A stretch of 64,000 nucleotides of DNA from Pardosa pseudoannulata (taxonomy: Eukaryota > Arthropoda > Arachnida > Araneae > Lycosidae): contig CM063508.1 in assembly GCA_032207245.1 (NCBI GenBank), forward strand, positions 119,774,407 through 119,838,406, given 5' to 3'. The notes under the pieces were generated by a model. It made no database searches and had not been told where the DNA came from. It was given only the letters and a program-made list of their open reading frames with translations. Positions 47,385-59,375 of the stretch are shown one piece after another. How positions within the stretch are numbered: position 1 is the first letter of the stretch; the number at the start of each line of letters is the position of its first letter. The translations under genes and the position numbers were made by a program.

Positions 47385-50300
47385 AGGATAGTGTAATACA
47401 GTGTACTAAGGTGTTTTATGAAGTATAAAGACGATTGCTAAAATAGTTAGCTTAATATCAATCATTTCTCAGAATTGATTTTTAGCATGTAATAAGCAAT
47501 ACCACTTTAATGCCCAAATAAGCGATCCCAAAGATATTTTAGGTTAGACTTAAACTACGTTAATGAAATTTCGTAGGATAGTGTAATACGATGTATTAAG
47601 CTATTTTACGTAGTATAATGACGATAACTTCAATAGTTCGCTTAATATCGCTTGTTTCTCAAAATTCATTTTAGCATGTAAACAGCGTTTCCACAATAAT
47701 GGTCAAATAAACAATTTCCAAGATATTTCAGATACTTCTTAAACAACTATAATGAAATTTTGTAGGATAGTGTAATACGTTGTACTAAGGTATTTTACCA
47801 AGTATAAAGACGATTGCTTTAGTAGTTCGCTTAATATCGTTCGTTTCTCAAATTTGATTTTTACCATGTAAAATAATTGATCCCGAAGATATTTTAGGTT
47901 CAATTTAAACTACGTTAATGAAACTTTGTAGGATAGTGTAATACAGTGTATTAAGCTATTTTACCAAGTATAATGACGATTGCAATAGCAGTTCGCGTAA
48001 TATCATTCGTTTCTCAAAATTGATTTTTAGCATGTTATAAGCAATACCGCTGTAATAACCAAATACGCGATCCCGAAGATATTTTAGGATCAACTTAAAC
48101 TATGTTAATAACACTTGATAGGATAGTGTAAAACAGTGTATTAAATTATTTTACCAAGTATAATGACGATAACTTCAGTAGTTCGTCTAATATCGTTTGT
48201 AAATTGATTTTTAGCATGTTATAAGCAATACCACTGTAACGATCAAATAAGCGATATCGAAGATATTTCAGGTTCAACTAAAACTACGTTAATGAAACTT
48301 TGTAGGATAGTGTAATACGTTGTGTTAAATTATTTTACGTAGTATAATGACGATAGTTTCAGTAGTTCGCCTAATATCGTTTGTTTCTCAAAATTGATTT
48401 TTAGCATGTTATAAGCAATACCACTGTAAAGATCAAATAAGCGATCCCGAAGATATTTCAGGTTCAACTAAAACTACGTTAATGAAACTTTGTAGGATAG
48501 TGTAATACAGTGTATTAAGATATATTAAGATGTATAAAAACGATTGGTAAAGTAGTTAGCTTATTATCGATCGTGTCTCAAAATTGATTTTTAGCATGAA
48601 ATAAGCAATAAGACTGTAATGATCAAATAAGCGATCCCGAGCATATTTTAGGTTCAAATTAATCTACGTTAATGAAACTTTTTAGGATAGTGTAATACAG
48701 TGTAATAAGGTATTTTAAGAAGTATAAAGACGATTGCTGAAGTAGTTTGTTTAATATCGTTCGTTTTTTAAAATTGATTTTTAGTATGTAATAAGCAATA
48801 CCACTGTAATGACCAAATAAGCGATCAAGAAGATATTTTAGGTTCAACTGAAACTAAGTTAATGAAACTTTATAGGATAGTGTAATACGGTGTACTAAGC
48901 TTTTTTAATAAGTATAATGACGATAGCTTCAGTAGTTCGTCTAATATCGTTTGTTTCTCAAAATTGAGTTTTAGCATGTAAACAGCTTTTCCAAACTACA
49001 ATGGTCAAATATACAATTTCGAAGATATTTTAAGTACTACTTTAAGTACGTTAATGAAACTTTGTAGGATAGTGTAATACAGTGTACTAAGATATTTTAA
49101 GAAGTATAAAGACGATTGCTAAAATAGTTAGCTTAATATCGTTCGTTTCTCAAAACTGATTTTTAGCATGTGTTAAAATATACCACTCTAATGACCAGAT
49201 AAGCGATCCCGAAGATATTTTAGGTTCAACTAAATCTACGTTAATGAAACTTTGTAGGATAGTATAATACGATGTATTAAGCTATTTCACCAAGTATAAT
49301 GACGATAGCTTCAGTAGTTCGCCTAATATCGTTTGTTTCTCAAAATTGATTTTTAGCCTGTAAAGAGCGTTTCCACTATAATGGCCTAATATACAATTTC
49401 GAAGATATTTCAGGTACTACTTAAACTACGTTAATGAAACTTTGTAGGATAGAGTAATACGGTGTATTAAGCTATTTTACCAAGTATAATGATGATAGCT
49501 TCAGTAGTCCGCCTAATAACGTTTGTATCTCAAAATTGGTTTTTAGTAAACAGTCTTTCCACAATAATGGCCAAATATACAATTTCGAAGATATTTCAGG
49601 TACTACTTAAAGTACGTTAATGAAACATGTAGCATAGGGTAATACAGTGTATTCAGGTATTTTAAGAAGTAAAAATATTATTTCTAAAGTAGTTTGCTTA
49701 ATATCGTTCGTTTCTCAATATTGATTTTTAGCACGTAATAAGCAATACCACTGTAATGACCAAATAAGCGGCAGGTATTTTAAGAAGTAAAAATACTATT
49801 TCTAAAGTAGTTTGCTTAATATCGTTCGTTTCTCAAAATTGATTTTTAGCACGTAATAAGCAATACCACTGTAATGACCAAATAAGCGGTCCCGAAGATT
49901 ATTTAAGTTCAACCTAAACTAGGTTAATGAAACTTTGTAGGATAGTGTAATACGGTTTATTAAGCTATTTTACCAAGTATAATGACGATAGCTTCAGTAG
50001 TTCGCTTAATATTTTTTGTTTCTCAAAATTGATTTTTAGTATGTAAACAGCGTTTATACTATTATGGCCAAGTATGTAATTTCGAAGATATTTCAGGTAC
50101 TACTTAAAGAACGTTAATGAAACTTTGTCGGATAGTGTAATACAGTGTATTAAGACATCTGTACACATTTAAAACGTGAATTTCGACCAAAATATCAATT
50201 TTTAAATTTTATTATATTATTAAAATCCAATATGTTATCTATACATAACCGCTTGAACTGTGTCTCCGTCTCATTTAGGATCAGAGTTACAGCATTTTTA

Positions 50301-53300
50301 ATGAAAGTCCAAAGTCAATTTTAATACCGTAAGTGCTCTTTTGTAAACCGGAAGTCGCTTGAAAACTTTTATTCTCTTGTCAGTTTCAACAAAATCTTTT
50401 GCTATAATTAAAATGTTATTAAACTTGGACCAAATAATCCATGCTGAAAGCTATTATTGTTTTTTAAAGAATCTTGTAACAGCATTTTATTGAATTTAGC
50501 ATCTGAATCTCGCAATGAATTTTAGGATACATTTTCAAATTTTCTTCTGCTTCCGAGATGTTACAGTTACATTGCTCTTATTTTTATGCGTATTTCAAAT
50601 GACAAGTTTTATTTTAATACTTTAAAATGCCTAATTCTGCATGCACAATAACTCAAATAATGTTTTACGACAATAAATTTATCAAAGCTGGTCAATCTAA
50701 TAATATTATTATATAATAATACTATTATAATATTATAATACTATAATAATACTATTATATAATACTATTGAATATATTCCAATTACAATTAGCTAGCTAG
50801 CTCCTTAGACTGTGATGACTCCATCCAATTTAATAATGGTTTTAAACCCTGCTTTATCAGTTTTAACTATAGAGTTCATTTCTGATCCTGTACATGTAAC
50901 TTTGAAATGGTATAACCACTTAGATCATATGATCATATGATCATAAAATATATTATGCTACCCTCCACTTCATCCCGAAACTCAGTAAAGTGCTAAAGAG
51001 CACTTAGAAATAATAAACAATATATTGAATTTCAAACTAGAGGGGTTAAGGTTCATAAACCTGGTGTTTTTTTATATCATGATACATATTTTGAAATTAT
51101 GGCATAAAACATTCTGACTTTTCTCGAAATAGCATTTTTTGTCCATTTTGTCACTCATCATAACATAACATATCTCAATAAATTAAATCTCATAGGATTT
51201 GAAATTTTAAATGTATATTACATAAATATGTAGAAATGGAACAGATAACTATCAAGATTAATTACAGACTAATTGTGATTTTCAGCCGTTGAATTCATAC
51301 AACGCATGAAATGTTCGGGAACTTTCGCAAGGTGTTGTACTCAAATTCCCATAGATTTGCAGATATGTTTATGATAGCAATAATAACAAAAGTCCATTAC
51401 ATAAAGAATATACTTTGAAACATAAAATAAGTTATAAAATAATGATATAATTATTCATTTTGGAACTAAAGTGATTTTCATAAGGTTAAGATATATTACC
51501 TTCTTAAAAACATCAGTCTACTCTTTGCAAAATAAATCCCAAGAATATATTAAAAGCATTCAGAAAGAAAATAACCAGTATCTTACAAAGACAAAAAGGC
51601 GGGCTTTGAATAATAGGTGTATTTTAAGGCATTATAAGTGATTACACACAATTTTTCTAATATATTAAGTTGTTTTTCATTTTTCTCAAAATGGATTTTT
51701 TCGGGATTTTGCTTACCGCAAAACAGGATAACTCAAAAATATTTAGCCCAAATGCTTGGATATTTTAAGTGTGTGTTATATCATTATATATTCAGGGAAT
51801 AGACTACAATAGTGGTTCCAGATTAATTACTTACAGCCGAATTTACAGCCGTTTAATTCTTGACTTGCATGAAAATTTTGAGAAATTTTCAATGTTCTTC
51901 TACCCACGTTCCTATAACTTAACAAATATATTTGCGATCACCATGATTGTAGTCTATTCCCTGAAATATATAATTAGAAACATTATCAAATTTACAAAAC
52001 AGTGATTACATGATTTAATTTGGAGTTATCGTGTTTTGCGTAATGTATAATTTAAGGGCAAATTTCACCCTATTTTTCACTATAAGATATAAAAATATTA
52101 TTCAAAAACTATATAGAATGCATTTTTCATAGTTTTAAGTTATGTTTTATCATAAAATTAACATTGAAAATAAAAATTTTAAATATTTCGAAAAATCACC
52201 TCAGAAGGTGTACAAATGCCTTAAGGTATTTTACCAAGTATAAAGACGATTGCTCCAGAAGTTCGCTTAATATCGTTCATTTCTCAATATTGATTTTTAG
52301 CATTTAATAAGCAATATCACTGAAATGACCAAATAACCGATTCCAAAGATATTTGATGTAATACTTAAACTACGTTAATGAAACTTTGTAGGAGAGTGAA
52401 ATACGGTGTATAAAGCTATTTTACCAAATATAAAGACGATTCCTCCAGTAGTTCGCTTAATACCGTTCATTTCTCAAAAATGATGTTTAGCATGAAATAA
52501 GCAATACTACTGTAAAGACCAAATAAGCGATCCCGAAGATATTTTAGGTTGAACTTCAACTACGTTAAATAAACTTTGTAGGATAATGTAATACGTTGTA
52601 TTTAGGTATTTTACCAAGTATAAAGACGATTTCTAAAATAGTTCGCTTAATATCGTTCGTTTTTAAATAAACTTTGTAGGATTGTGTAATACGGTATATT
52701 AAGATATTTTAAAAAGTATAAAGACGATTGCTCCAGTAGTTTGCTTAATATTTGTTTGTTTCTCAAAATTGATTTTTGCATGTAAACAGCGTTTCCCCTA
52801 TAATGAGCAAATATCCAATTCAGAAAATATTTCAGGTACTACTTAAACTACGTAAATGAAACTTTGTAGAATAGTGTCATACGGTGTATAAAGCTATTTT
52901 TCCAAGTATAAAGTCAGTTGCTAAAGTAGTTCGCGTAATATCGTTCGTTTCTCAAAATTGATTTTTAGCATGTAATAAGCAATACCAGTGTAATGATCAA
53001 TTAACCGATTCCAAAGATATTTCAGGCTGAACTTAAACAACGTTAATTAAACTTTGTAGGGTAGTGTAATACGCAGTATTAAGGTATTTTACCAAGTATA
53101 AAGTCGATTGCTCCAGAAGTTCGCTTAATATCGTTCATTTCACAAAATTGATTTTTAGCATGTAATAAGCAATATCACTGTAATGACCAAATAACCGATT
53201 CCCAAGAAATATAAGATTATACTTAAACTACGTTAATGAAACTTTGTAGGATAGTGTAATACGTTGTATTAAAGTATTTTAATAAGTATAAAGATGATTT

Positions 53301-53490
53301 CTCCAGTAGTTCGCTTAATATAGTTCGTTTCTATAAATTGATTTATAGCATGTAATATGCAATCCCACTGTAATAACCAAACAGGCGAACCCGAAGAACA
53401 TTTAGGTTCAAATTAAACTACGTTAATTACATTTTGTAGCATAGTGTAATACGGTGTATTAAGCTATTTTACCAAGTATAAAGACGATTG
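47385..53490. repeat. Segmental duplication within satellite 3, right copy
   Basis: Partner of 40,640-46,960, with the same order of monomer variants and the same 2.1-kb insertion. Differences are scattered substitutions and small indels. The stretch just before it, about 46,980-47,270, resembles 37,610-37,900 instead (shared AAAATGGTGTATTAAGC and CTAATAAGCAATACCACTAC). A further level of higher-order structure therefore exists. Confidence 0.85.
50154..52220. mobile_element. 2.1-kb non-autonomous TTAA element, copy 2
   Basis: This copy has the intact right end, ACCTCAGAAGGTGTACAAATGCC, followed by TTAAGG. Its left end is GACATCTGTACAC, a G-to-A change from copy 1. Combining the two copies gives terminal inverted repeats of 13 bp, GGCATCTGTACAC against GGCATTTGTACAC, flanked by TTAA. 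It is 2,067 bp long against 2,105 bp in copy 1 because of many small deletions, for example a shortened phrase near 51,470. The flanking satellite monomers match those of copy 1, so the copy arose by duplication of the locus. Confidence 0.85.
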
Positions 53491-54016
53491 CTCCAGTAGT
53501 TCGCTTAATATTATTTGTTTCTCAAAATTGATTTTTGCATGTAAACAGCGTTTCCACCATAATGAGCAAATATTCAATTCCGAAGATATTTCAGGTACTA
53601 CTAAAACTACGTTAATTAAACTTTGTAGGATAGTGTCATACGATGTATAAAGCTATTTTACTAAGTATAAAGACGATTGCTCCAGTAGTCTGCTTAATAT
53701 CTTTCGTTTCACAAAATTGATTTTTAGCGTGTAATAGGCAATACCACTATAATGACCAAATAACCGATTCCAAAGATATTTCAGTTTCAACTTAAACTAC
53801 GTTAATTAAACTTTGTAGTATAGTGTAATACATTGTATGACGCTATTTTACCAAGTATAAAGACGATTGATCCAGTAGTTCGTTTAATATCGTTCGATTC
53901 TCAAAATTGATTTTTAGCATGTAATAAGCAATACCAGTGTAATGACCAATTAACTGATTCCGAAGATATTTCAGGCTGAACTTAAACTACGTTAATTAAA
54001 CAATGTAGGATAGTTT

Positions 54017-54073
54017 GGTTTTGGTTTGGAGCGCAACGGTCTACTGTTTTGCACACGAGGGCAAATGAGCCCA
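54017..54073 (-). mobile_element. 57-bp retroposon fragment with 16-bp target duplication
   Basis: The insert is flanked by CAATGTAGGATAGTTT (54,001-54,016) and CAATATAGGATAGTTT (54,074-54,089), which match at 15 of 16 positions. These duplicate a satellite 3 segment that occurs once in normal monomers. Read on the minus strand, the insert runs from GGGCTCATTTGCCC to a tail CCAAACCAAAACC. A 5'-truncated piece ending in a short A/C-rich tail and bounded by a long target duplication is typical of LINE-mediated retroposition. The source family is not recognised. Confidence 0.82.
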
Positions 54074-57000
54074 CAATATAGGATAGTTTCATACGGTGTA
54101 TAAAGCTATTTTTCAACTATAAAGACGATTTCTCCAGTAGTTAGCATAAAATCGTTTGTTTCTCAAAATTTGGTCATGAAAACAGCATTTCCACTATAAT
54201 GAGCACGTTAATGATGAGCACGTTCCTCTACGTGAATTAAACTTTAGGATAGTGTAATACGGTGTATGAGGCTATTTTACCAAGTATAAAGACGATTGTT
54301 CCAGTTGTTCGCTTAATATCGTTCAGTTCCCAAAAATGATTTTTAGCATGTAATAAGCAATATCACTGAAATGAACAAATAACCAATTCCGAAGATATTT
54401 TAGGTACTACTTAAACTACGTTAATGAAACTTTGTAGGATAGTGTAATACGTTGTATAAGATATTTTACCAAGTATAAAGACGATTGCTCCAGTAGTTTG
54501 CTTAATATCGTTCCTTTTTCAAACTTGATTTTTAGCATATAATAGGTAATACCACTATAAAGACCAAATAACCGATTTCGAAGATATTTGAGGTATTACT
54601 TAAACTACGTTAATGAAACTTTTTAGGATAGTGTCATATGGTGTATAAAGCTATTTCACCAAGTATAAAGACGATTGCTCCAGTATTTCGAGCAATATCG
54701 TTAGTTTCTCAAAATTGATTTTTAGCATGTAATAAGCAATACCACTGGATTGACCAAATAACCCATTCCAAAGATATTTCACGTTCAACTTAAACTACTT
54801 TAATTAAACTTTGTAGGATAGTGTAATACGGTGTATAAAGCTGATTTACCGAGTATAAAGACAATTGCTTTAGTAGTTCGCTTAATATCATTCATTTCTC
54901 AAAATTGATTTTTAGCATGTAATAAGCAATACCACACTATTGACCAAATAACCGATTCCGATGATATTTCAGGTCAACTTAAACTCCGTTAATTCAACTT
55001 TGTAGGATAGTTTTATACGGCGTATTAAGCTATATTACCAAGAATAAAGACAATTTCTCCAGTAGTTCGCTTAATATCATTCGTTTCACAAAATTGATTT
55101 TTAGCATGTAATAAGCGTTACTACTGTAATGACCAAAAAAACAGATTCCGAAGATATTTAACATAATACTTAAACTACGTTAATGAAATTTGGAGGATAG
55201 CGTAATACGTTTTATTAAGGCATTTTACCAAGTATAAAGACGATTGCTAAAGTAGTTCGCTTAATATCGTTCGTTTCTCAAAATTGAGTTTAGCATGTAA
55301 TAAGCAATACCACAGTAATGACCAAATAAGCGATTCCGAAGATATTTTAAGTTCAACTAAAATTACGTTAATTAAACTTTCGATTGCTCCAGTAGTTCGC
55401 ATAATATCGTTCGTTTTTCAAAATTGATTTTTAGAATTTAATAAGCAATAACACTGTATTGACCAAATAACCGATTACGATGATATTTCCGGTCAACTTA
55501 AACTCCGTTAATTAAACTTTGTAGGATAGTGTAACACGGTGCATTAATCTATATTACCAAGTATAAAGACGATTGCTAAAGTAGGTCGCTTAATATCATT
55601 TGTTTCTCAAAATTGATTTTTAGCATGTAAACAGCGTTTTCACTATAATGACCAAATGTTCAATTCCGAAGATTTTTAAGATACGACTTAAACTACGTAA
55701 ATGAATCTTTGTAGGATAGTCTCATATGGTGTATAAAACTATTTTTCCAAGTATTGCTCCAGTAGTTCGCGTAATATCGTTCGTATTTCAAAATTGATAT
55801 TTAGCATGTAATAAGCAATACCACTGTATTGACCATATAAACCATTCCGAAGATATTTCACGTTCAACTTAAACTACGTTAATTAAACTTTGTAGAATAT
55901 TGTAATATGGTGTATACAGCTATTTTACCAAGTATAAAGACGATTGCTCTAGTAGTTCGCTTAATATCGTTCGTTTTTCAAAATTTTTAGCATGTAAACA
56001 GCGTTTCCAATATATTGAGCAAATATAATATTCCGAAGATATTTCAGGTACTACTTAAACTACGATAATTAACTTTGTAGAATAGTGTAAAACGGTATAT
56101 AAAGCTATTTTACCAAGTATAAAGACGATTGCTGCAGTAGTTCGCGTAATATCGTTCGTTTCTCAAAATTGATTTTTAGCATGTAATAAGCAATACCACT
56201 GTATTGACCAAATAACAGATTCCGATGATATTTTCAGGTCAACTTGCATTACGTTAATTAAATTTTGTAGGATAGTGTAATACGGTGTATTAAGTTATTT
56301 TACCAAGTATAAAGACGATTGCTAAAGAAGTTCGCTTAATATCGTTCGTTTCTCAAAACTGATATGTAGTATGTTATAAGAGATTCCACTATAATGACCA
56401 AAAATCCAAATCCGAATATATTTCAAGTAGTACTTAAGCTACGTTAATGAAACTTTATAGGATAGTGTAATACAGTTTTTAGAGCTCTTTTACCAAATAT
56501 AAATAGGATTGCTAAATTAGTTCGCGAAATATCGTTAGATCCTGAAAATTGATTTTTAGCACGTAAACAGCGATTCCATTATAGTGACCAAATATACAAT
56601 TTCGAAGATATTTCAGGCTATATTTATATTACGTTAATGAAACTGTAAAGATTAGTGTAAAACGGTGTAAAGAGCTATTTTACTAAGTATAAAGCCGATT
56701 TCTTTAGTAGTTCGTTTAATATCGTTCGTTTCTCAAAATTGATTTTTAGCATGTAAACAGTGTTTCCACTATACTAACGAAATATCCGATTCCGAAGATA
56801 TTTCACGTACTACTTAAACTACGTTAATGAAATTTTATAGAATAGTGTAATACAGTGTATAGAGCTATTTTACCATGTGTAAACACGATTTTTTCAGTAG
56901 TTCCTTAATATCATTCGTTTCTCAAAATTGATTTTTAGCATGTAATAAGCTATTCTACTGTAAAGACCAAATATAAATTCTGAATTTATTTTAAGTACTA

Positions 57001-59375
57001 ATTTAATTACGTAAATGAAACTTTATAAGATAATGTAATACGGTGTATAGATCTATTTCACCAAGTATAAAGACGATTGCTAAAATAGTTCGATTAATAT
57101 CATACGTCTGTCAAAATTGATTTTTAGCATGTAAACATCGATTCCACTTTAGTGACATAATATATAATTCCGAAGATATTTAAGGTTCTATTTAAATTAT
57201 GTTAATGACATTTTAAAGAATAGTGTAATACGGTGTAAAGAGCTATTTTAACATGTATAAAGTCGATTGCTTTAGTAGTTCGCTTAATATCGTTCTTTTT
57301 TCTAAATTGATTTTTAGCATGTAAACAGCGATTCCACTATAGTGAACCAATATCCAATTACGAAGATACTCCGGGTTCTTGTTAAACTACGGTAATGAAA
57401 CTTCAAAGATTTGTGTACTACGGTGTAAAGAGCTATTTTACCAAGTATAAAGTCGATTGCTTTCTTAGTTCGCTTAATATCGTTCGTTTCTCAAAATTTT
57501 CTTTTAGCATGTAAACAGCGATTCCACTATATTGACGAAATATCTGATTCCGAAGATATTTCCGTTTCTACTTAAACTACGGTAATGAAACTTAATAGGA
57601 TTTTGTAATACAGTGTATAGAGCTATTTTACTAAGTAAAAACACGATTGCTCTAGTAGTTCGCTTAATATCGTTTATTTCTCGAAATTGATTTTTAGCAT
57701 GTAAACAACATTTCAGTTATAATTACCAAATATCCATTTCCTAAGATATTTCAGGTACTATTTAAACTACTTAAATGAAACTTTACAGGATAGTGTATTA
57801 CGGTGTATAGTACTATTTTACCAAGTATAACGACGATTGCTCCTGTAGTTCGCTTAATATCGTTCATTTATCAAAACTGACTTTTATCATGTAAACAGCA
57901 ATTCTACTATAGTGACCAATATATAATTCCGAAGATATTTTAGGTTCTATTTAAATCACGTTAATGAAACTGTAAAGAATATTGTAATACGGTGTAAAGA
58001 GCTTTTTATTAAGTATACAGACGATTGCTAAAGTAGTTTGCTTAATATCGTTCTTTTCTGAAAATTGATATTTAGCACGTAAACAGTGTTTCCACTATAC
58101 TGACGAAATATCCAATTCCGAAGATATTTCACGTACTACTTAAACTATGTTAATAAAACTTTATAGAATAGTGTAATACGGTGTATAGAGCTATTTTACC
58201 AAGTGTAAACACGATTGTTTCAGTAGTTCGCTTAATATCATTCGTTTCTCAAAATTGATTTTTATCAAGTAATAAGCTATTCCACTGTAATGATCAACTA
58301 TAAATTCCGAAGATATTTTAAGTACTACTTAAATTACGTTAATGAAAGTTAATAAGATAGTTCAATACGGTGTATAGACCTATTTTACCAAGTATACAGA
58401 CGATTGCTAAAGTAGTTCGCTTAATATCATTCGTTTCTCAAAATTGATTTTTAGTATGTAAACATCGATTCCACAATACTGACCTAATATCCAATTCCAA
58501 AGATATTTCCGGTTCTACTTAAACTACGTTAATGAAACTGTAAAGAAGAGTGTAATACAGTGTAAAGAGCTACTTTACTAAGTATAAAGCCGATTGCTGT
58601 AGTAGTTTGCTTAATATCGTTCTTTTCTCAAAATTGATTTTTTCATGTAAACAGCGATTCCACTATACTGACTAAATATCCAATTCCCAAGATACTCCGG
58701 GTTCTACTTAAACTAAGTTAATGAAACTTTAAAGATTTGTGTAATACAGTGTAAAGAGCTATTTTACCTAGTAAAAATCGATTGCTTTAGTAGTTTGCAT
58801 AATATCATTCGTTTCTCAAAATTGATTTTTAACATGTAAACAGCGATTCCACTATACTGACCAAATATACAATTCCGAAGAACTTTCGGGTTCTAATTAA
58901 ACTACGTTAATTAAACTTTAGAGAATAGTGTAATATGGTGTAAAGAACTATTTTACCAAAAATAATGTTGATTGCTACAGTAGTTATCTTAATATTGTTC
59001 ATTTCTCAAAATTGACTTTTAGCATGTAAACAGCGATTCCACTATACTGACCAAATATATAATTCCGAAGATATTTCAGATTCTATTGAAATTACGTTAA
59101 TGAAACTTAAAAGAATAGTGTACTACGGTGTAAAAAGCTATTTTACTAAGCATAAAGTCGATTGCTTTAGTAGTTCGCTTAATATCGTTCATTTATCAAA
59201 ATTTATTTTTAGCATGCAAACTGCGTTTCAGTTATAATGGCCAAATATCCAATTCCAAAGATATTTCAGGTAATACTTAAACTACGTTAATGGAACTTTA
59301 CATGGTAGTGTAATACGGTGTATACAGCTATTTTACCAAGTATAAAGACGATTGCTAAAGTAATTCGCTAGATAA

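Larger units (their letters stand above)
36231..59375. repeat. Satellite 3: ~185-190 bp monomer array, partly dimeric
   Basis: The landmark GTAGGATAGTGTAATAC recurs at intervals of about 184-190 bp (36,311, 36,501, 36,691, 36,881, 37,065). In the left half, monomers with AGCGTTTCCACTATAATGG and monomers with AAGCAATACCACTGTAATG often alternate, giving a dimer of about 375 bp. From about 52,220 rightwards, variants such as GACGATTGCTCCAG and AAATAACCGATTCCGAAG dominate. Beyond about 56,300 divergence increases and unit ends vary, with GTGTAAAGAGCTATTTT common. After removing inserted elements, about 18 kb or nearly 100 monomers remain. Minus-strand frames of about 62 codons (41,180, 46,692, 48,659) follow the repeat and are not genes. 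The array stops at about 59,375 after AAGTAATTCGCTAG. Confidence 0.96.

Noticed and set aside
41180..48847. Minus-strand ~62-codon frames beginning MNLK
   Set aside because: They coincide with the satellite 3 monomer and differ by frame breaks in most other monomers.
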